From Desulfobacterales bacterium (lineage in GTDB: Bacteria > Desulfobacterota > Desulfobacteria > Desulfobacterales > Desulfosalsimonadaceae): 24,269 nt of DNA. A program made the position numbers and the translations under genes. Position 1 is the first letter of the stretch. Each line of letters starts with the position of its first letter. The notes below the pieces were generated by a model. It did no database searches, was not told the origin of the DNA, and saw only the letters and a list, made by a program, of their open reading frames with translations. This document shows positions 7,869 through 14,821 of this stretch, piece after piece. The stretch spans positions 1-24,269 of the forward strand of contig JAGTVF010000041.1 of NCBI GenBank assembly GCA_018224315.1, given 5' to 3'.

Positions 7869-8645
7869 ATGGATTTGAACCTGATGAAAAATACGGCCGT
7901 GGGGGCCGCCTACAAAAGCGGGGAAATTTTGCGCCGCCACCTGGGCAATTTCGGAGAGATCAGCAAGAAAGGTCCCAAGGATCTGGTTACGGCCGCAGAT
8001 ATTGCCTCTGAAAAACAGATCATAGAAACCATCCAAAGCCGTTTTGCCGATCACAAAATTCTGGCTGAGGAAAGCAATGCCGAAGACAGCCGCACCAACG
8101 GCTGCACCTGGATCATTGATCCCCTGGACGGTACCACCAATTTTGCCCACCAGGTGCCGGTTTTCTCTGTTTCCATTGCATTTGCCGAAAACGACCAGCT
8201 CAGGGTCGGGGTGGTGCTAAACCCAATGACCGGGGAATTGTTTACGGCCGTGGATGGACAAGGCGCGCAGTTAAACGGCCGGCCCATAAGCGTATCCGGC
8301 TGCCGGCAGTTATCTGACAGTCTTTTGGTGACGGGTTTTCCCTATGACATCAAGGAAAACCCCGAACCGTACATGGAAAAATTTGCCAGATGCCTTTCAG
8401 CCGCCATTGGGGTGCGACGACTCGGATCCGCGGCCCTGGATCTGTGCTTTGTGGCCTGCGGAAGGTTTGAGGGCTTCTGGGAGCAGGGATTAAAGCCCTG
8501 GGACACGGCCGCCGGAACCTTGATTGCCCGGGAAGCCGGGGCGAAGGTCACCGACTTTTCCGGCCGGAACTATGATATCAACAAAAAGGCCCTTCTGGCC
8601 ACAAACGGTTATATTCACGAAGATTTGCGTTCATTGTTAACGTAA
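7869..8645 (+). CDS. suhB: Inositol monophosphatase family protein (SuhB-like)
   Basis: 258-residue Mg-dependent phosphatase of the IMPase fold. SuhB-type enzymes hydrolyse inositol-1-phosphate and related sugar phosphates, and in E. coli SuhB also binds the rRNA antitermination complex. The metal site is complete: Glu67/Glu68 in LAEES, Asp84, Asp87 and Gly88 in WIIDPLDGTTNFAH (81-94), and Asp212 in WDTAAGTLIAREAG. Length is normal. It starts 12 bases after hflX, so it is probably cotranscribed, although the ribosome-binding site is weak. The family call is secure. Substrate and any role in antitermination cannot be read from the sequence. Confidence 0.92.
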   Translation: MDLNLMKNTAVGAAYKSGEILRRHLGNFGEISKKGPKDLVTAADIASEKQIIETIQSRFADHKILAEESNAEDSRTNGCTWIIDPLDGTTNFAHQVPVFSVSIAFAENDQLRVGVVLNPMTGELFTAVDGQGAQLNGRPISVSGCRQLSDSLLVTGFPYDIKENPEPYMEKFARCLSAAIGVRRLGSAALDLCFVACGRFEGFWEQGLKPWDTAAGTLIAREAGAKVTDFSGRNYDINKKALLATNGYIHEDLRSLLT

Positions 8646-8666
8646 ACCCGATAAAGAAGAAATACC

Positions 8667-8861
8667 ATGAAGGAGTTTTACTTGAGCGACGAATACGAAG
8701 ACACAGTGGAATGCTATGGCAGATTTGACATCCAGGCCCGCATCTGCCGCAAATACTGCGCCCTGCGCCTGCGCTGCGCAGTGGAGCAGTCCCAGCAGAT
8801 GCGCATTGAACAACTCGAGGATCTAATGAATTCCTACGAGGCCACCACCAACATCCAGTAA
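8667..8861 (+). CDS. Small Cys-containing conserved-type hypothetical protein
   Basis: 64-residue soluble protein with no signal peptide or membrane helix. It has four Cys at 16, 27, 31 and 37 (C-x10-C-x3-C-x5-C) in a short basic segment, RICRKYCALRLRC, flanked by acidic ends. The pattern could hold a zinc ion or a small Fe-S cluster, but I know no named family. The ATG at 8667 is preceded by AAGAAG at a suitable distance and lies 21 bases after suhB, so it is probably the last gene of the rightward block. It stops three bases before the end of the convergent glcD-type gene. Confidence 0.6.
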   Translation: MKEFYLSDEYEDTVECYGRFDIQARICRKYCALRLRCAVEQSQQMRIEQLEDLMNSYEATTNIQ

Positions 8862-8864
8862 CAT

Positions 8865-10247
8865 TTAAAGCCGCATCTTGCCGGGATTTAAAATCCCGGC
8901 AGGATCAAATGCGGCCTTGATCCGCTTCATCAGGCCAAGTGCGGCATCTGAAATTTCCTTTTGCATATAAGGCGCCTTGGCCAGACCCACACCGTGCTCC
9001 CCGGAGATGGTCCCGCCCAGGGCCAGGGTGAAATCAAAGATCTCATCCACGGCCTGTCGGGCGGCCAGCAGCTGGGCCGGCTCGTTTTTGTCCAGCATGA
9101 TGTTGAAATGAATGTTTCCGTCACCGGCATGGCCGAAACTGACCATGGTGAGCCCGGTTTTTTCCCCCAGTTCGCGGATTTTCTCCACCATTTCCGGCAG
9201 CCGGCTTCTGGGCACCACGATGTCTTCATTGATCTTGTGGGGCCCATAGGTGTAAAGGGCCGGGGAAATGGCCTTTCGGGCCCGCCACAGCCCGGCGGCG
9301 GCATCCGCGTCCCGGGCCACGCAGACATCCCGTGCTCCGTGCTCGGCCAGCACCTTTTCAATCCCCTGGACCGCTTCAGCGGTTTGTCCGGGGCTGCCGT
9401 CGGCTTCAATGAGCAGCATGGCCTCGCGGTTTTCGGGAACCCCGCCTTCCAGGTAATTTTTCACGCAGGAAATGGCGTTTTTGTCCATGTACTCCAGGGC
9501 TCTGGGCACAATGCCGCTTTGCAGTATCGCGGCAACGGCCCGGGCGGCATCGGCCATTTTCACAAACCAGGCAGACAGGGTTTCAACGGTTTGGGGCTGC
9601 GCCCGCAGGCGCAGGGTCATCTCCGTGATCACCCCAAGAGTTCCTTCTGATCCCACGATCAGGCGGGTCAGGTCATAGCCCACCACGCCCTTGACGGTCT
9701 GCACCCCTGTTTTGATGATCTCGCCGGTGGGCAGCACCACCTCCAGGCCCAGCACGTAATCGCGTGTCACACCGTATTTCACCGCCCGGGGACCGCCGGC
9801 GCATTCCGCCAGATTGCCGCCCAGGGTGGAAAAATCCGCACTTGAAGGATCCGGGGGGTAAAACAGGCCGTGGCCGGCCACGGCCCGCTGAAACTCTCCG
9901 GTGACCACCCCGGGCTGGACAATCCCGATAAAATTGTCGGCATCAATGCGAACAATCCGGTTGAAACCGGTCATGACCAGCACCAGGCCCTGTCTGGCGG
10001 CAATGGCCCCGCCGCTCATGCCCGATCCCGCCCCCCGGGGGGTGACGGCAAAGCCGCGGGCCGTGGCCAGGCTCAGGATTTCAGCCACCTGTCCGGGATT
10101 TTGCGGAAATGCCACGGCCTCGGGCACGTGCTCATTGCGGGTGGCATCATAGGCATAGCTCACCCGGTCTTCTTTTTGCCGGCAATAGTTATCCGGGCCC
10201 AGGATCTGACTGAGCCGGTCATGGACTTTGGGAGAAATGGGTTTAAT
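8865..10247 (-). CDS. FAD-binding oxidase, GlcD/D-lactate dehydrogenase type
   Basis: A 460-residue flavoprotein if it starts at the ATT at 10247. Such enzymes oxidise glycolate, D-lactate or other 2-hydroxy acids. The FAD-binding PCMH domain carries PRGAGSGMSGG and GPRAVKYGVTRDYVLG. The C-terminal domain has SFGHAGDGNIHFN, GTISGEHGVGLAK and the terminal GILNPGK. The first ATG/GTG/TTG in frame is GTG 10163, but the 28 codons above it encode KVHDRLSQILGPDNY, which looks like the family's N-terminus, so GTG would cut it. ATT 10247 overlaps the dnaA TAA (GATTAA) and has GGAG ten bases upstream. No GlcE/GlcF partner is nearby, so the substrate is unknown. Confidence 0.9.
   Translation of the reverse strand: MKPISPKVHDRLSQILGPDNYCRQKEDRVSYAYDATRNEHVPEAVAFPQNPGQVAEILSLATARGFAVTPRGAGSGMSGGAIAARQGLVLVMTGFNRIVRIDADNFIGIVQPGVVTGEFQRAVAGHGLFYPPDPSSADFSTLGGNLAECAGGPRAVKYGVTRDYVLGLEVVLPTGEIIKTGVQTVKGVVGYDLTRLIVGSEGTLGVITEMTLRLRAQPQTVETLSAWFVKMADAARAVAAILQSGIVPRALEYMDKNAISCVKNYLEGGVPENREAMLLIEADGSPGQTAEAVQGIEKVLAEHGARDVCVARDADAAAGLWRARKAISPALYTYGPHKINEDIVVPRSRLPEMVEKIRELGEKTGLTMVSFGHAGDGNIHFNIMLDKNEPAQLLAARQAVDEIFDFTLALGGTISGEHGVGLAKAPYMQKEISDAALGLMKRIKAAFDPAGILNPGKMRL
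8879..8901. repeat. Perfect 11-base inverted repeat at the convergent gene end
   Basis: TGCCGGGATTT (8879-8889), one A, then AAATCCCGGCA (8891-8901) form a perfect palindrome. It lies in the last codons of the glcD-type gene, within the conserved GILNPGK coding stretch, about 20 bases past the stop of the small Cys protein. No T-run follows on either strand, so it is not a standard intrinsic terminator, though an RNA hairpin with a 3-base loop could form on either transcript. Confidence 0.45.
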
Positions 10248-11631
10248 CGCTTCCGGACTCCAGTTTTTTCTCGATGATCTGCACCTGTGTAAACAGCTCG
10301 CCCTTGAGCTTGAGTTCCTTTTCCACCGAGTTGATGGAATGAATTACCGTGGCATGCTTCCGGTTAAACTTTCTGCCAATGGACTGCAAAGGCTGGCTTG
10401 TATGTCTGCGGGCCAGAAAAATGGCCACCTGCCGGGTCCGCACCACGGATTTTTTCCTGGACCTGGAAATCATGTCTTTAAGGGCAACGCCAAACTCCCG
10501 GCTCACGAGCCGGGCAATGGAATCAATGGTAATGGTTTTTTTCCGGGAGACAATATTTTTGACCACCTGCTCGGCCAGTTCAAGATCGATTGGATCGCCC
10601 ATCAGGCAGCTTCGGGAAGCCACGCCGATCAATCCGTTTTCCAGCTGCCGCACGTTGTCCACCAGTTCGCCGGCCATGTATTCAGCCACCTGCCCGGGCA
10701 ATTCAATACCCCGGCAGCGCGCCTTTGCCCGCAGAATCCGGAGCCGGGTTTTGAAATCCGGGGCATCAATTGCCGTCATCATGCTCTGGCCCAGCCGGGA
10801 GATGAGATGATCGCTCATTCTGGGAATCTCTGACGGGCTTGCGCAGCTGGAAAATATGAGTTTTTTGCCGGATTCATAAAGGTGATCCAGCACCAGGGCC
10901 AGTTCGGTCTGCGTGCGGGTGCGGCCCGAAAGCATGTGGATTTCCTCGAGCAGCAGCACGTCACAGCCGTCCCGGTAGCGCTTCTTGAAGGTGTCCAATG
11001 AATTGCCTTTAATGGCGTGGACCATTTCATTGGTAAAATCCTCGGCGCTCATGTAATAGACGCGCTCGCCCGGAGAAACCGACAAAATCTTGTGCCCCAC
11101 GGCCTGGGACAAGTGACTTTTGCCCATACCCGTGCCCGACAGAAGAAACACGGCATTCACATTTGCGCTTTTGCCGGAAGCCAGCTCCATTGTGGCCTGG
11201 TAGGCCAGGTTGCAATTGTGGCCCACCACGAAATGATCAAAGGTATAATCCTTGCGCAGTATCCGGCCGTTCATGGGCTGGGCGGCAATACCGGGCAGGG
11301 CCATCTGCCGATCCCGGTTTTTGCCCCGGCCTGGGCCCGCAGCGGATTTCGGGCCATGATCACCGTTGTGATGCGGGTCCTGATTCTGGTCCGGTCCGTT
11401 TACCTGCAGGGAAAAAGTCAGCGGCCGGCCGTTTTTGCGGCTCAGTTCATGATTGATCAGATCCGTATAATTGGCCACGATTCTTTTCTTGATAAAAAAA
11501 TTGGGGCAGGCCAGGACCATGGTGTCGTCTTGTGCCTCTACGTACTGAATCGGCTCAATCCAGAGCCGATACAGGCTTGGGGAAATCTGGTCCTTGATAG
11601 CGGTTTTAACGTCCTTCCACACGGTCTTCAT
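10243..11631 (-). CDS. dnaA: DnaA-family replication initiator, divergent
   Basis: 462-residue AAA+ initiator with the full DnaA layout: domain I (VWKDVKTAIKDQISPSLYRLWIEPI), a Gly/Asn/His-rich linker (about 78-120), the AAA+ domain and a C-terminal DNA-binding helix-turn-helix. Walker A is GTGMGKSH (166-173) instead of the usual GLGKTH. Walker B ends LLLEE (229-230) where LLIDD is common, and sensor 1 reads SSC instead of TSD. In domain IV the usual DHTTV signature reads KHATV (425-429). Start: ATG 11631, preceded by GGAGAG at good spacing. No dnaN is adjacent; the glcD-type gene overlaps its stop. It is either the sole initiator or a second DnaA paralogue, which the window cannot settle. 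Confidence 0.88.
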   Translation of the reverse strand: MKTVWKDVKTAIKDQISPSLYRLWIEPIQYVEAQDDTMVLACPNFFIKKRIVANYTDLINHELSRKNGRPLTFSLQVNGPDQNQDPHHNGDHGPKSAAGPGRGKNRDRQMALPGIAAQPMNGRILRKDYTFDHFVVGHNCNLAYQATMELASGKSANVNAVFLLSGTGMGKSHLSQAVGHKILSVSPGERVYYMSAEDFTNEMVHAIKGNSLDTFKKRYRDGCDVLLLEEIHMLSGRTRTQTELALVLDHLYESGKKLIFSSCASPSEIPRMSDHLISRLGQSMMTAIDAPDFKTRLRILRAKARCRGIELPGQVAEYMAGELVDNVRQLENGLIGVASRSCLMGDPIDLELAEQVVKNIVSRKKTITIDSIARLVSREFGVALKDMISRSRKKSVVRTRQVAIFLARRHTSQPLQSIGRKFNRKHATVIHSINSVEKELKLKGELFTQVQIIEKKLESGSD

Positions 11632-11705
11632 GAGGCACTCTCCATTTACATACTCACAGGATGAACAAAATATACAGTCACAATCAGCAATGGATATGCT
11701 ATGCT

Positions 11706-11714
11706 TGTGCAAAA
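11706..11714 (-). promoter_or_regulatory. DnaA-box match upstream of dnaA
   Basis: The minus strand reads TTTTGCACA, a full match to the relaxed DnaA-box consensus TTWTNCACA, 75 bases upstream of the dnaA start. DnaA commonly represses its own gene through such boxes. It is the only clear match I found in 11632-12251, and one 9-mer could be chance. Confidence 0.4.
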
Positions 11715-11919
11715 GCCGAAAACATCAGAACCGTATCTTTTGGTAAATCAATACGACTGGCAGGTATTCAAACGGCCTTGAATCGCCGGGAAATATTGAA
11801 ATGACGGGATTTGGCTCCCATCGAATGGCTGTGGTTATAATACAGGGGGCCAATGGGATCAAGTGCGATGAGACTCGGTTTTCCCCATTTTCCTCTAAGG
11901 GCCGGTTGTGTTATGAACA

Positions 11920-11948
11920 ATTCTATATATAGCGGAATCTTCTGCCAA
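11920..11948 (-). promoter_or_regulatory. Sigma-70-like promoter candidate directed toward dnaA
   Basis: On the minus strand, TTGGCA (11948-11943), a 17-base spacer and TAGAAT (11925-11920) each match five of six consensus bases. It would give dnaA a leader of about 280 bases with no convincing gene in it. A promoter closer to dnaA was not evident. Confidence 0.4.
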
Positions 11949-12149
11949 TCAGTGGATTGCCGGGCCATTGCTGAATTCTGAAATGAAAAAATTTTGTCGC
12001 AATTCTGTCACATTTACCCGCTTCTTTTTTTGACAGACCGGAGAACCGGCCCGGACGGGGCATTAAGCGATCTTTAATTTTCGTCAATTTTTGTAAAATT
12101 TCAGGGCTAAACAATATTGCCTTTCAGGATGGAATTTTATAGTTATAAA

Positions 12150-12168
12150 TAATTATTTCAAATAATTA
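12150..12168. repeat. AT-only palindrome upstream of namZ
   Basis: Nine-base arms TAATTATTT and AAATAATTA around a single C, perfect on both sides, about 85 bases before the namZ start. Position and symmetry fit a dimeric regulator site. No known regulator consensus that I recall matches it. Confidence 0.45.
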
Positions 12169-12251
12169 AAATTAACACCCGACGGAAATTCCGGATTTTA
12201 CCGGCTTTTGGACAAAAACCAGCGAATCTGCGCGCAGTAAAGGAAAACAAA

Positions 12252-13427
12252 ATGACGACCGTTATCACGGGCCTCAAACACCTGACCCGGGCGCAGCCTT
12301 CGGGCCTGGCCGAAAAACGCCTGGGCCTGCTTTGCAACCCGGCCTCCGTGGATGAGCGCTTCCGTCACGCCCGCCACGTGATTTCCCGGCTCTTTCCGGG
12401 CCGGCTCAAGGCCCTGTTTTCCCCCCAGCACGGTTTTTTTGCGGAAAAGCAGGATAACATGGTGGAGTCCGCCAATTTTTTCGACAAGGAACTCCAAATC
12501 CCGGTATTTAGCCTCTACGGGGCCACCCGCATTCCCACCCCGGAAATGATGGACGGCATTGACGTTCTGATCGTGGACCTCCAGGACGCCGGCACCCGGG
12601 TCTACACATTTTTCACCACCCTGTCCTATTGCATGGAGGAGGCCGCAAGACAGCAAAAGGCGGTGATGATCCTGGACCGGCCCAATCCCGTCGGCGGGCT
12701 GCAGGTGGAAGGAAACTGCCTTGAGCCCGGTTACGCTTCGTTTGTGGGGCGCTACCCTATCCCCATGCGTCACGGCCTGACCATCGGCGAATACGCCCGG
12801 CTGATTAACGCGGAATTTCACATTGGATGCGATTTGAGCGTGATTTCCATGAAGGGGTGGAATCGGCACATGTATTATCCAGACACTGGACTGGCCTGGA
12901 TACCACCGTCGCCCAACCTGCCCACGCCGGCATCGGCAATGGTTTATCCGGGCCAGGTTTTGTGGGAGGGAACCAATGTGTCCGAGGGCCGCGGCACAAC
13001 CCAGCCCTTTGAACTGTTCGGAGCGCCCTGGATGGATACGCACGCACTGGAAAACGCCCTGGGAGAAGCCCCTTTTTCAGGCGCAGTGCTCAGGCCGGCC
13101 GTATTTGAACCCACCTCGGGAAAATGGGTCGGAAGATCCTGCCATGGGTTTCAGATCCATGTCACTGACCGGGAAAAATATCTGCCCTACCAGACCAGCC
13201 TGGCCCTGGTGGGGGCGGTCCGCAAACTTTTCGGCAATGAATTTGCCTGGAAAATGCCCCCTTATGAATATGAATGGGAAAAACTGCCATTTGACCTGAT
13301 CACCGGAGATACAAAAATCCGCTCGCAACTGGAAGCCGGTGTTGATGCGGCTGAAATGGCAAGGAACTGGCAGGCGCAGACAGAAGCCTACCAGCAGCAG
13401 ATACGGCCGTATCTGCTCTATGAATAG
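12252..13427 (+). CDS. namZ: Exo-beta-N-acetylmuramidase NamZ family (DUF1343, GH171)
   Basis: 391-residue DUF1343 protein. NamZ of Bacillus subtilis removes MurNAc from the non-reducing end of peptidoglycan fragments. Family landmarks: LGLLCNPASVD (24-34), SPQHGFF (57-63), VDLQDAGTRVYTF (108-120), DRPNPVGG (142-149), RHGLTIGEYARLIN (173-186) and EGTNVSEGRGTTQPFELFGAPW in the second half. The SPQHG motif has Gln where I recall Glu (PEHG) in many homologues. No signal peptide is seen, so it may act in the cytoplasm on imported fragments. Start: ATG 12252 after AAAGGAAAAC. It faces dnaA across a long intergenic region. The MurU-AmgK fusion 4 kb downstream could use its product. Confidence 0.88.
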   Translation: MTTVITGLKHLTRAQPSGLAEKRLGLLCNPASVDERFRHARHVISRLFPGRLKALFSPQHGFFAEKQDNMVESANFFDKELQIPVFSLYGATRIPTPEMMDGIDVLIVDLQDAGTRVYTFFTTLSYCMEEAARQQKAVMILDRPNPVGGLQVEGNCLEPGYASFVGRYPIPMRHGLTIGEYARLINAEFHIGCDLSVISMKGWNRHMYYPDTGLAWIPPSPNLPTPASAMVYPGQVLWEGTNVSEGRGTTQPFELFGAPWMDTHALENALGEAPFSGAVLRPAVFEPTSGKWVGRSCHGFQIHVTDREKYLPYQTSLALVGAVRKLFGNEFAWKMPPYEYEWEKLPFDLITGDTKIRSQLEAGVDAAEMARNWQAQTEAYQQQIRPYLLYE

Positions 13428-13468
13428 GGAAAAACAAAAAACCGCACCGTATTCAAGCAGGAAATATC

Positions 13469-14137
13469 ATGGCAAAAAATGACGTGCCCGGCTGGCGGCG
13501 CATGCGCTTTAAAAAAAACAAGGTCTGGGTGGAAACCGACGACCACAACAAACCCGTCATTGAGAACAACCGGACCCGGATCAAATATCAGCTTGACCAG
13601 CCCCATGAGTACCGGGTCAATCCCGATCATCTGTCGGAACTGGAAAATGCACCGCAGCAGAACAAATCCGGCAAAAAGCGCACAAAACCAAAACCAGCAA
13701 ACCTTGATGAGCCGCAAGAAACCACCGCCCACCCCGAAAATGCCGTTGTCATCTACACCGACGGGGCATCTTCCGGCAATCCGGGTCCGGCGGGAATCGG
13801 TGCGGTGCTGCGCTATAAGGGGAAAAAAAGGGAAATCTCGCAATATATCGGCCATGCCACCAACAATATCGCCGAACTCGAAGCCGTGCGCACCGCACTC
13901 GCCGCGCTCAAGCGCAGGGACCTGCCCGTGCGGGTCCACACTGACAGCAGTTATGTGCACGGACTTTTGGTCAAAAACTGGAAGGCGCGGCAGAATCCGG
14001 AGCTGGTCCGGGCGCTGAGGGAACTGGCAAGCCAGTTTTCAGACCTGAAAATCATCAAGGTCCGCGGGCACATGGGGGTTGCAGACAACGAACTGGCCGA
14101 TCATCTGGCCACCTCCGCCATTGACAAAAAAGCGTAG
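13469..14137 (+). CDS. rnhA: Ribonuclease HI with distinctive N-terminal domain
   Basis: 222 residues; degrades RNA in RNA-DNA hybrids. The catalytic domain occupies about 92-219 with all key residues: Asp98 (YTDGASSGNPGPAG), Glu136 (NIAELEAV), Asp159 (HTDSSYV), His201 and Asp211 (KVRGHMGVADNELAD). Residues 1-60 form an extra module (WRRMRFKKNKVWVETDD, then IKYQLDQPHEYRV) joined by a Lys/Pro-rich linker. It does not look like the known hybrid-binding domain of some RNases H. Start: ATG 13469 with AGGAAA just upstream, 41 bases after namZ, so cotranscription is likely. Confidence 0.93.
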   Translation: MAKNDVPGWRRMRFKKNKVWVETDDHNKPVIENNRTRIKYQLDQPHEYRVNPDHLSELENAPQQNKSGKKRTKPKPANLDEPQETTAHPENAVVIYTDGASSGNPGPAGIGAVLRYKGKKREISQYIGHATNNIAELEAVRTALAALKRRDLPVRVHTDSSYVHGLLVKNWKARQNPELVRALRELASQFSDLKIIKVRGHMGVADNELADHLATSAIDKKA

Positions 14138-14176
14138 GAAATTGAGGACCAACCGGGGAACGCCAGGCCGTGGCTG

Positions 14177-14215
14177 AAAAAAAATAAAACCCCGCTAACG
14201 CCTGGCGCAGCGGGG
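14177..14215 (-). terminator. Intrinsic terminator of the small membrane-protein gene
   Basis: CCCCGCT (14190-14196) pairs with AGCGGGG (14209-14215). Read on the minus strand, the hairpin is followed by TTTTATTTTTTTT (14189-14177), a classic terminator for the leftward gene ending at 14256. An alternative pairing, CGCCAGGC (14161-14168) with GCCTGGCG (14200-14207), could compete on the rnhA transcript. Confidence 0.75.
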
Positions 14216-14255
14216 CCTGGAACCGAAAACAACCCTGGACAGTTACAAAAGCCGG

Positions 14256-14543
14256 CTATTTTTCCGCTTTTAACTCTTCGAGTTGCTTTTTGAGCTCTTC
14301 ATTTTCCTTGCGGTATTTTTCCGCTTCGCTTTCGCTCTGGCCAGAGCCGCCGGGCTCCACGCCCGTGTCTTTCTGCCAGGTATCTTTCAGCTCATCAAAG
14401 CCCAGATACAAAGCCAGGCAACCGCCGAGGAGCAGCATCACCGGAATGGCACCCGCCAAAAGCTGCAGAAATGCATCAAACCAGATTGCCAGACCAATTA
14501 CGCCGATTACAGCTGCGACTGCACCGCCAACTAAAGTTTTCAT
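14256..14543 (-). CDS. Small two-helix membrane protein with charged C-terminal coiled coil
   Basis: 95 residues. Two hydrophobic helices (about 3-25 and 27-48) are joined by FDAFLQ, followed by GFDELKDTW, a Gly/Ser-rich stretch and a Glu/Lys-rich helix (AEKYRKENEELKKQLEELKAEK) likely to form a coiled coil. Start: ATG 14543 with a perfect AAAGGAGG at 14554-14561; the longer frame to 14585 would skip it. It is a lone leftward gene between rnhA and plsB with its own terminator. Function unknown. The hairpin membrane part recalls, from memory only, MamI-like magnetosome proteins. That link is weak, and no other magnetosome gene is present. Confidence 0.7.
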   Translation of the reverse strand: MKTLVGGAVAAVIGVIGLAIWFDAFLQLLAGAIPVMLLLGGCLALYLGFDELKDTWQKDTGVEPGGSGQSESEAEKYRKENEELKKQLEELKAEK

Positions 14544-14683
14544 AACGCCACGTCCTCCTTTGTTTAATATTGATGATCGGATCACAATATTTTTATTGTT
14601 TCAATCGGGTGGGCCACACCTCCTGCGTTTTGAAGATAATAAGTTTTCATCTAACACAGGCGAATTTGTAAAGCAAGCAAAAA

Positions 14684-14711
14684 CCCCCGGGACTGATACC
14701 ACCTCCGGGGC
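14684..14711 (-). terminator. Possible leftward terminator-like hairpin before plsB
   Basis: CCCCGG (14685-14690) and CCGGGG (14705-14710) form a 6-pair GC stem. Read leftward it is followed by a short T-run (14683-14679). No leftward gene ends here, so it may stop antisense transcripts from within plsB or be incidental. Confidence 0.3.
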
Positions 14712-14758
14712 CATCCGGGCTACTGATATCCGCACCGGAGGCCCGGACCCTTTGCCGC

Positions 14759-14787
14759 TTGAAAAGCCTTAACCAACTTGGTATGGT
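14759..14787 (+). promoter_or_regulatory. Sigma-70-like promoter candidate for plsB
   Basis: TTGAAA (14759-14764), a 17-base spacer and TATGGT (14782-14787) lie 35 bases before the plsB ATG at 14822. The -35 box matches five of six consensus bases and the -10 four of six. The spacing and position fit a promoter for plsB and the MurU-AmgK gene. Confidence 0.45.
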
Positions 14788-14821
14788 TCCATAAAAACTC
14801 TCGACCAAAAAGGCGGCCGCC

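Larger units (their letters stand above)
11632..12251. other. Gene-free divergent intergenic region between dnaA and namZ
   Basis: No convincing coding frame on either strand. Besides the DnaA box and the leftward promoter candidate, the part at 12060-12180 is strikingly AT-rich for this window. It carries a 19-base odd palindrome at 12150-12168 (TAATTATTT, C, AAATAATTA). Weak rightward promoter-like hexamers occur near 12118-12145 (TTGCCT and TATAGT with a 15-base spacer), which could serve namZ. A single DnaA box is too little to call a replication origin. Confidence 0.5.

Noticed and set aside
11768..12114. Short minus-strand frames of 60-66 codons in the dnaA-namZ gap
   Set aside because: No ribosome-binding site, unnatural composition and no recognisable motif.
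11632..12251. Replication origin next to dnaA
   Set aside because: Only one good DnaA box was found, although there is an AT-rich segment. A cluster of boxes would be needed.
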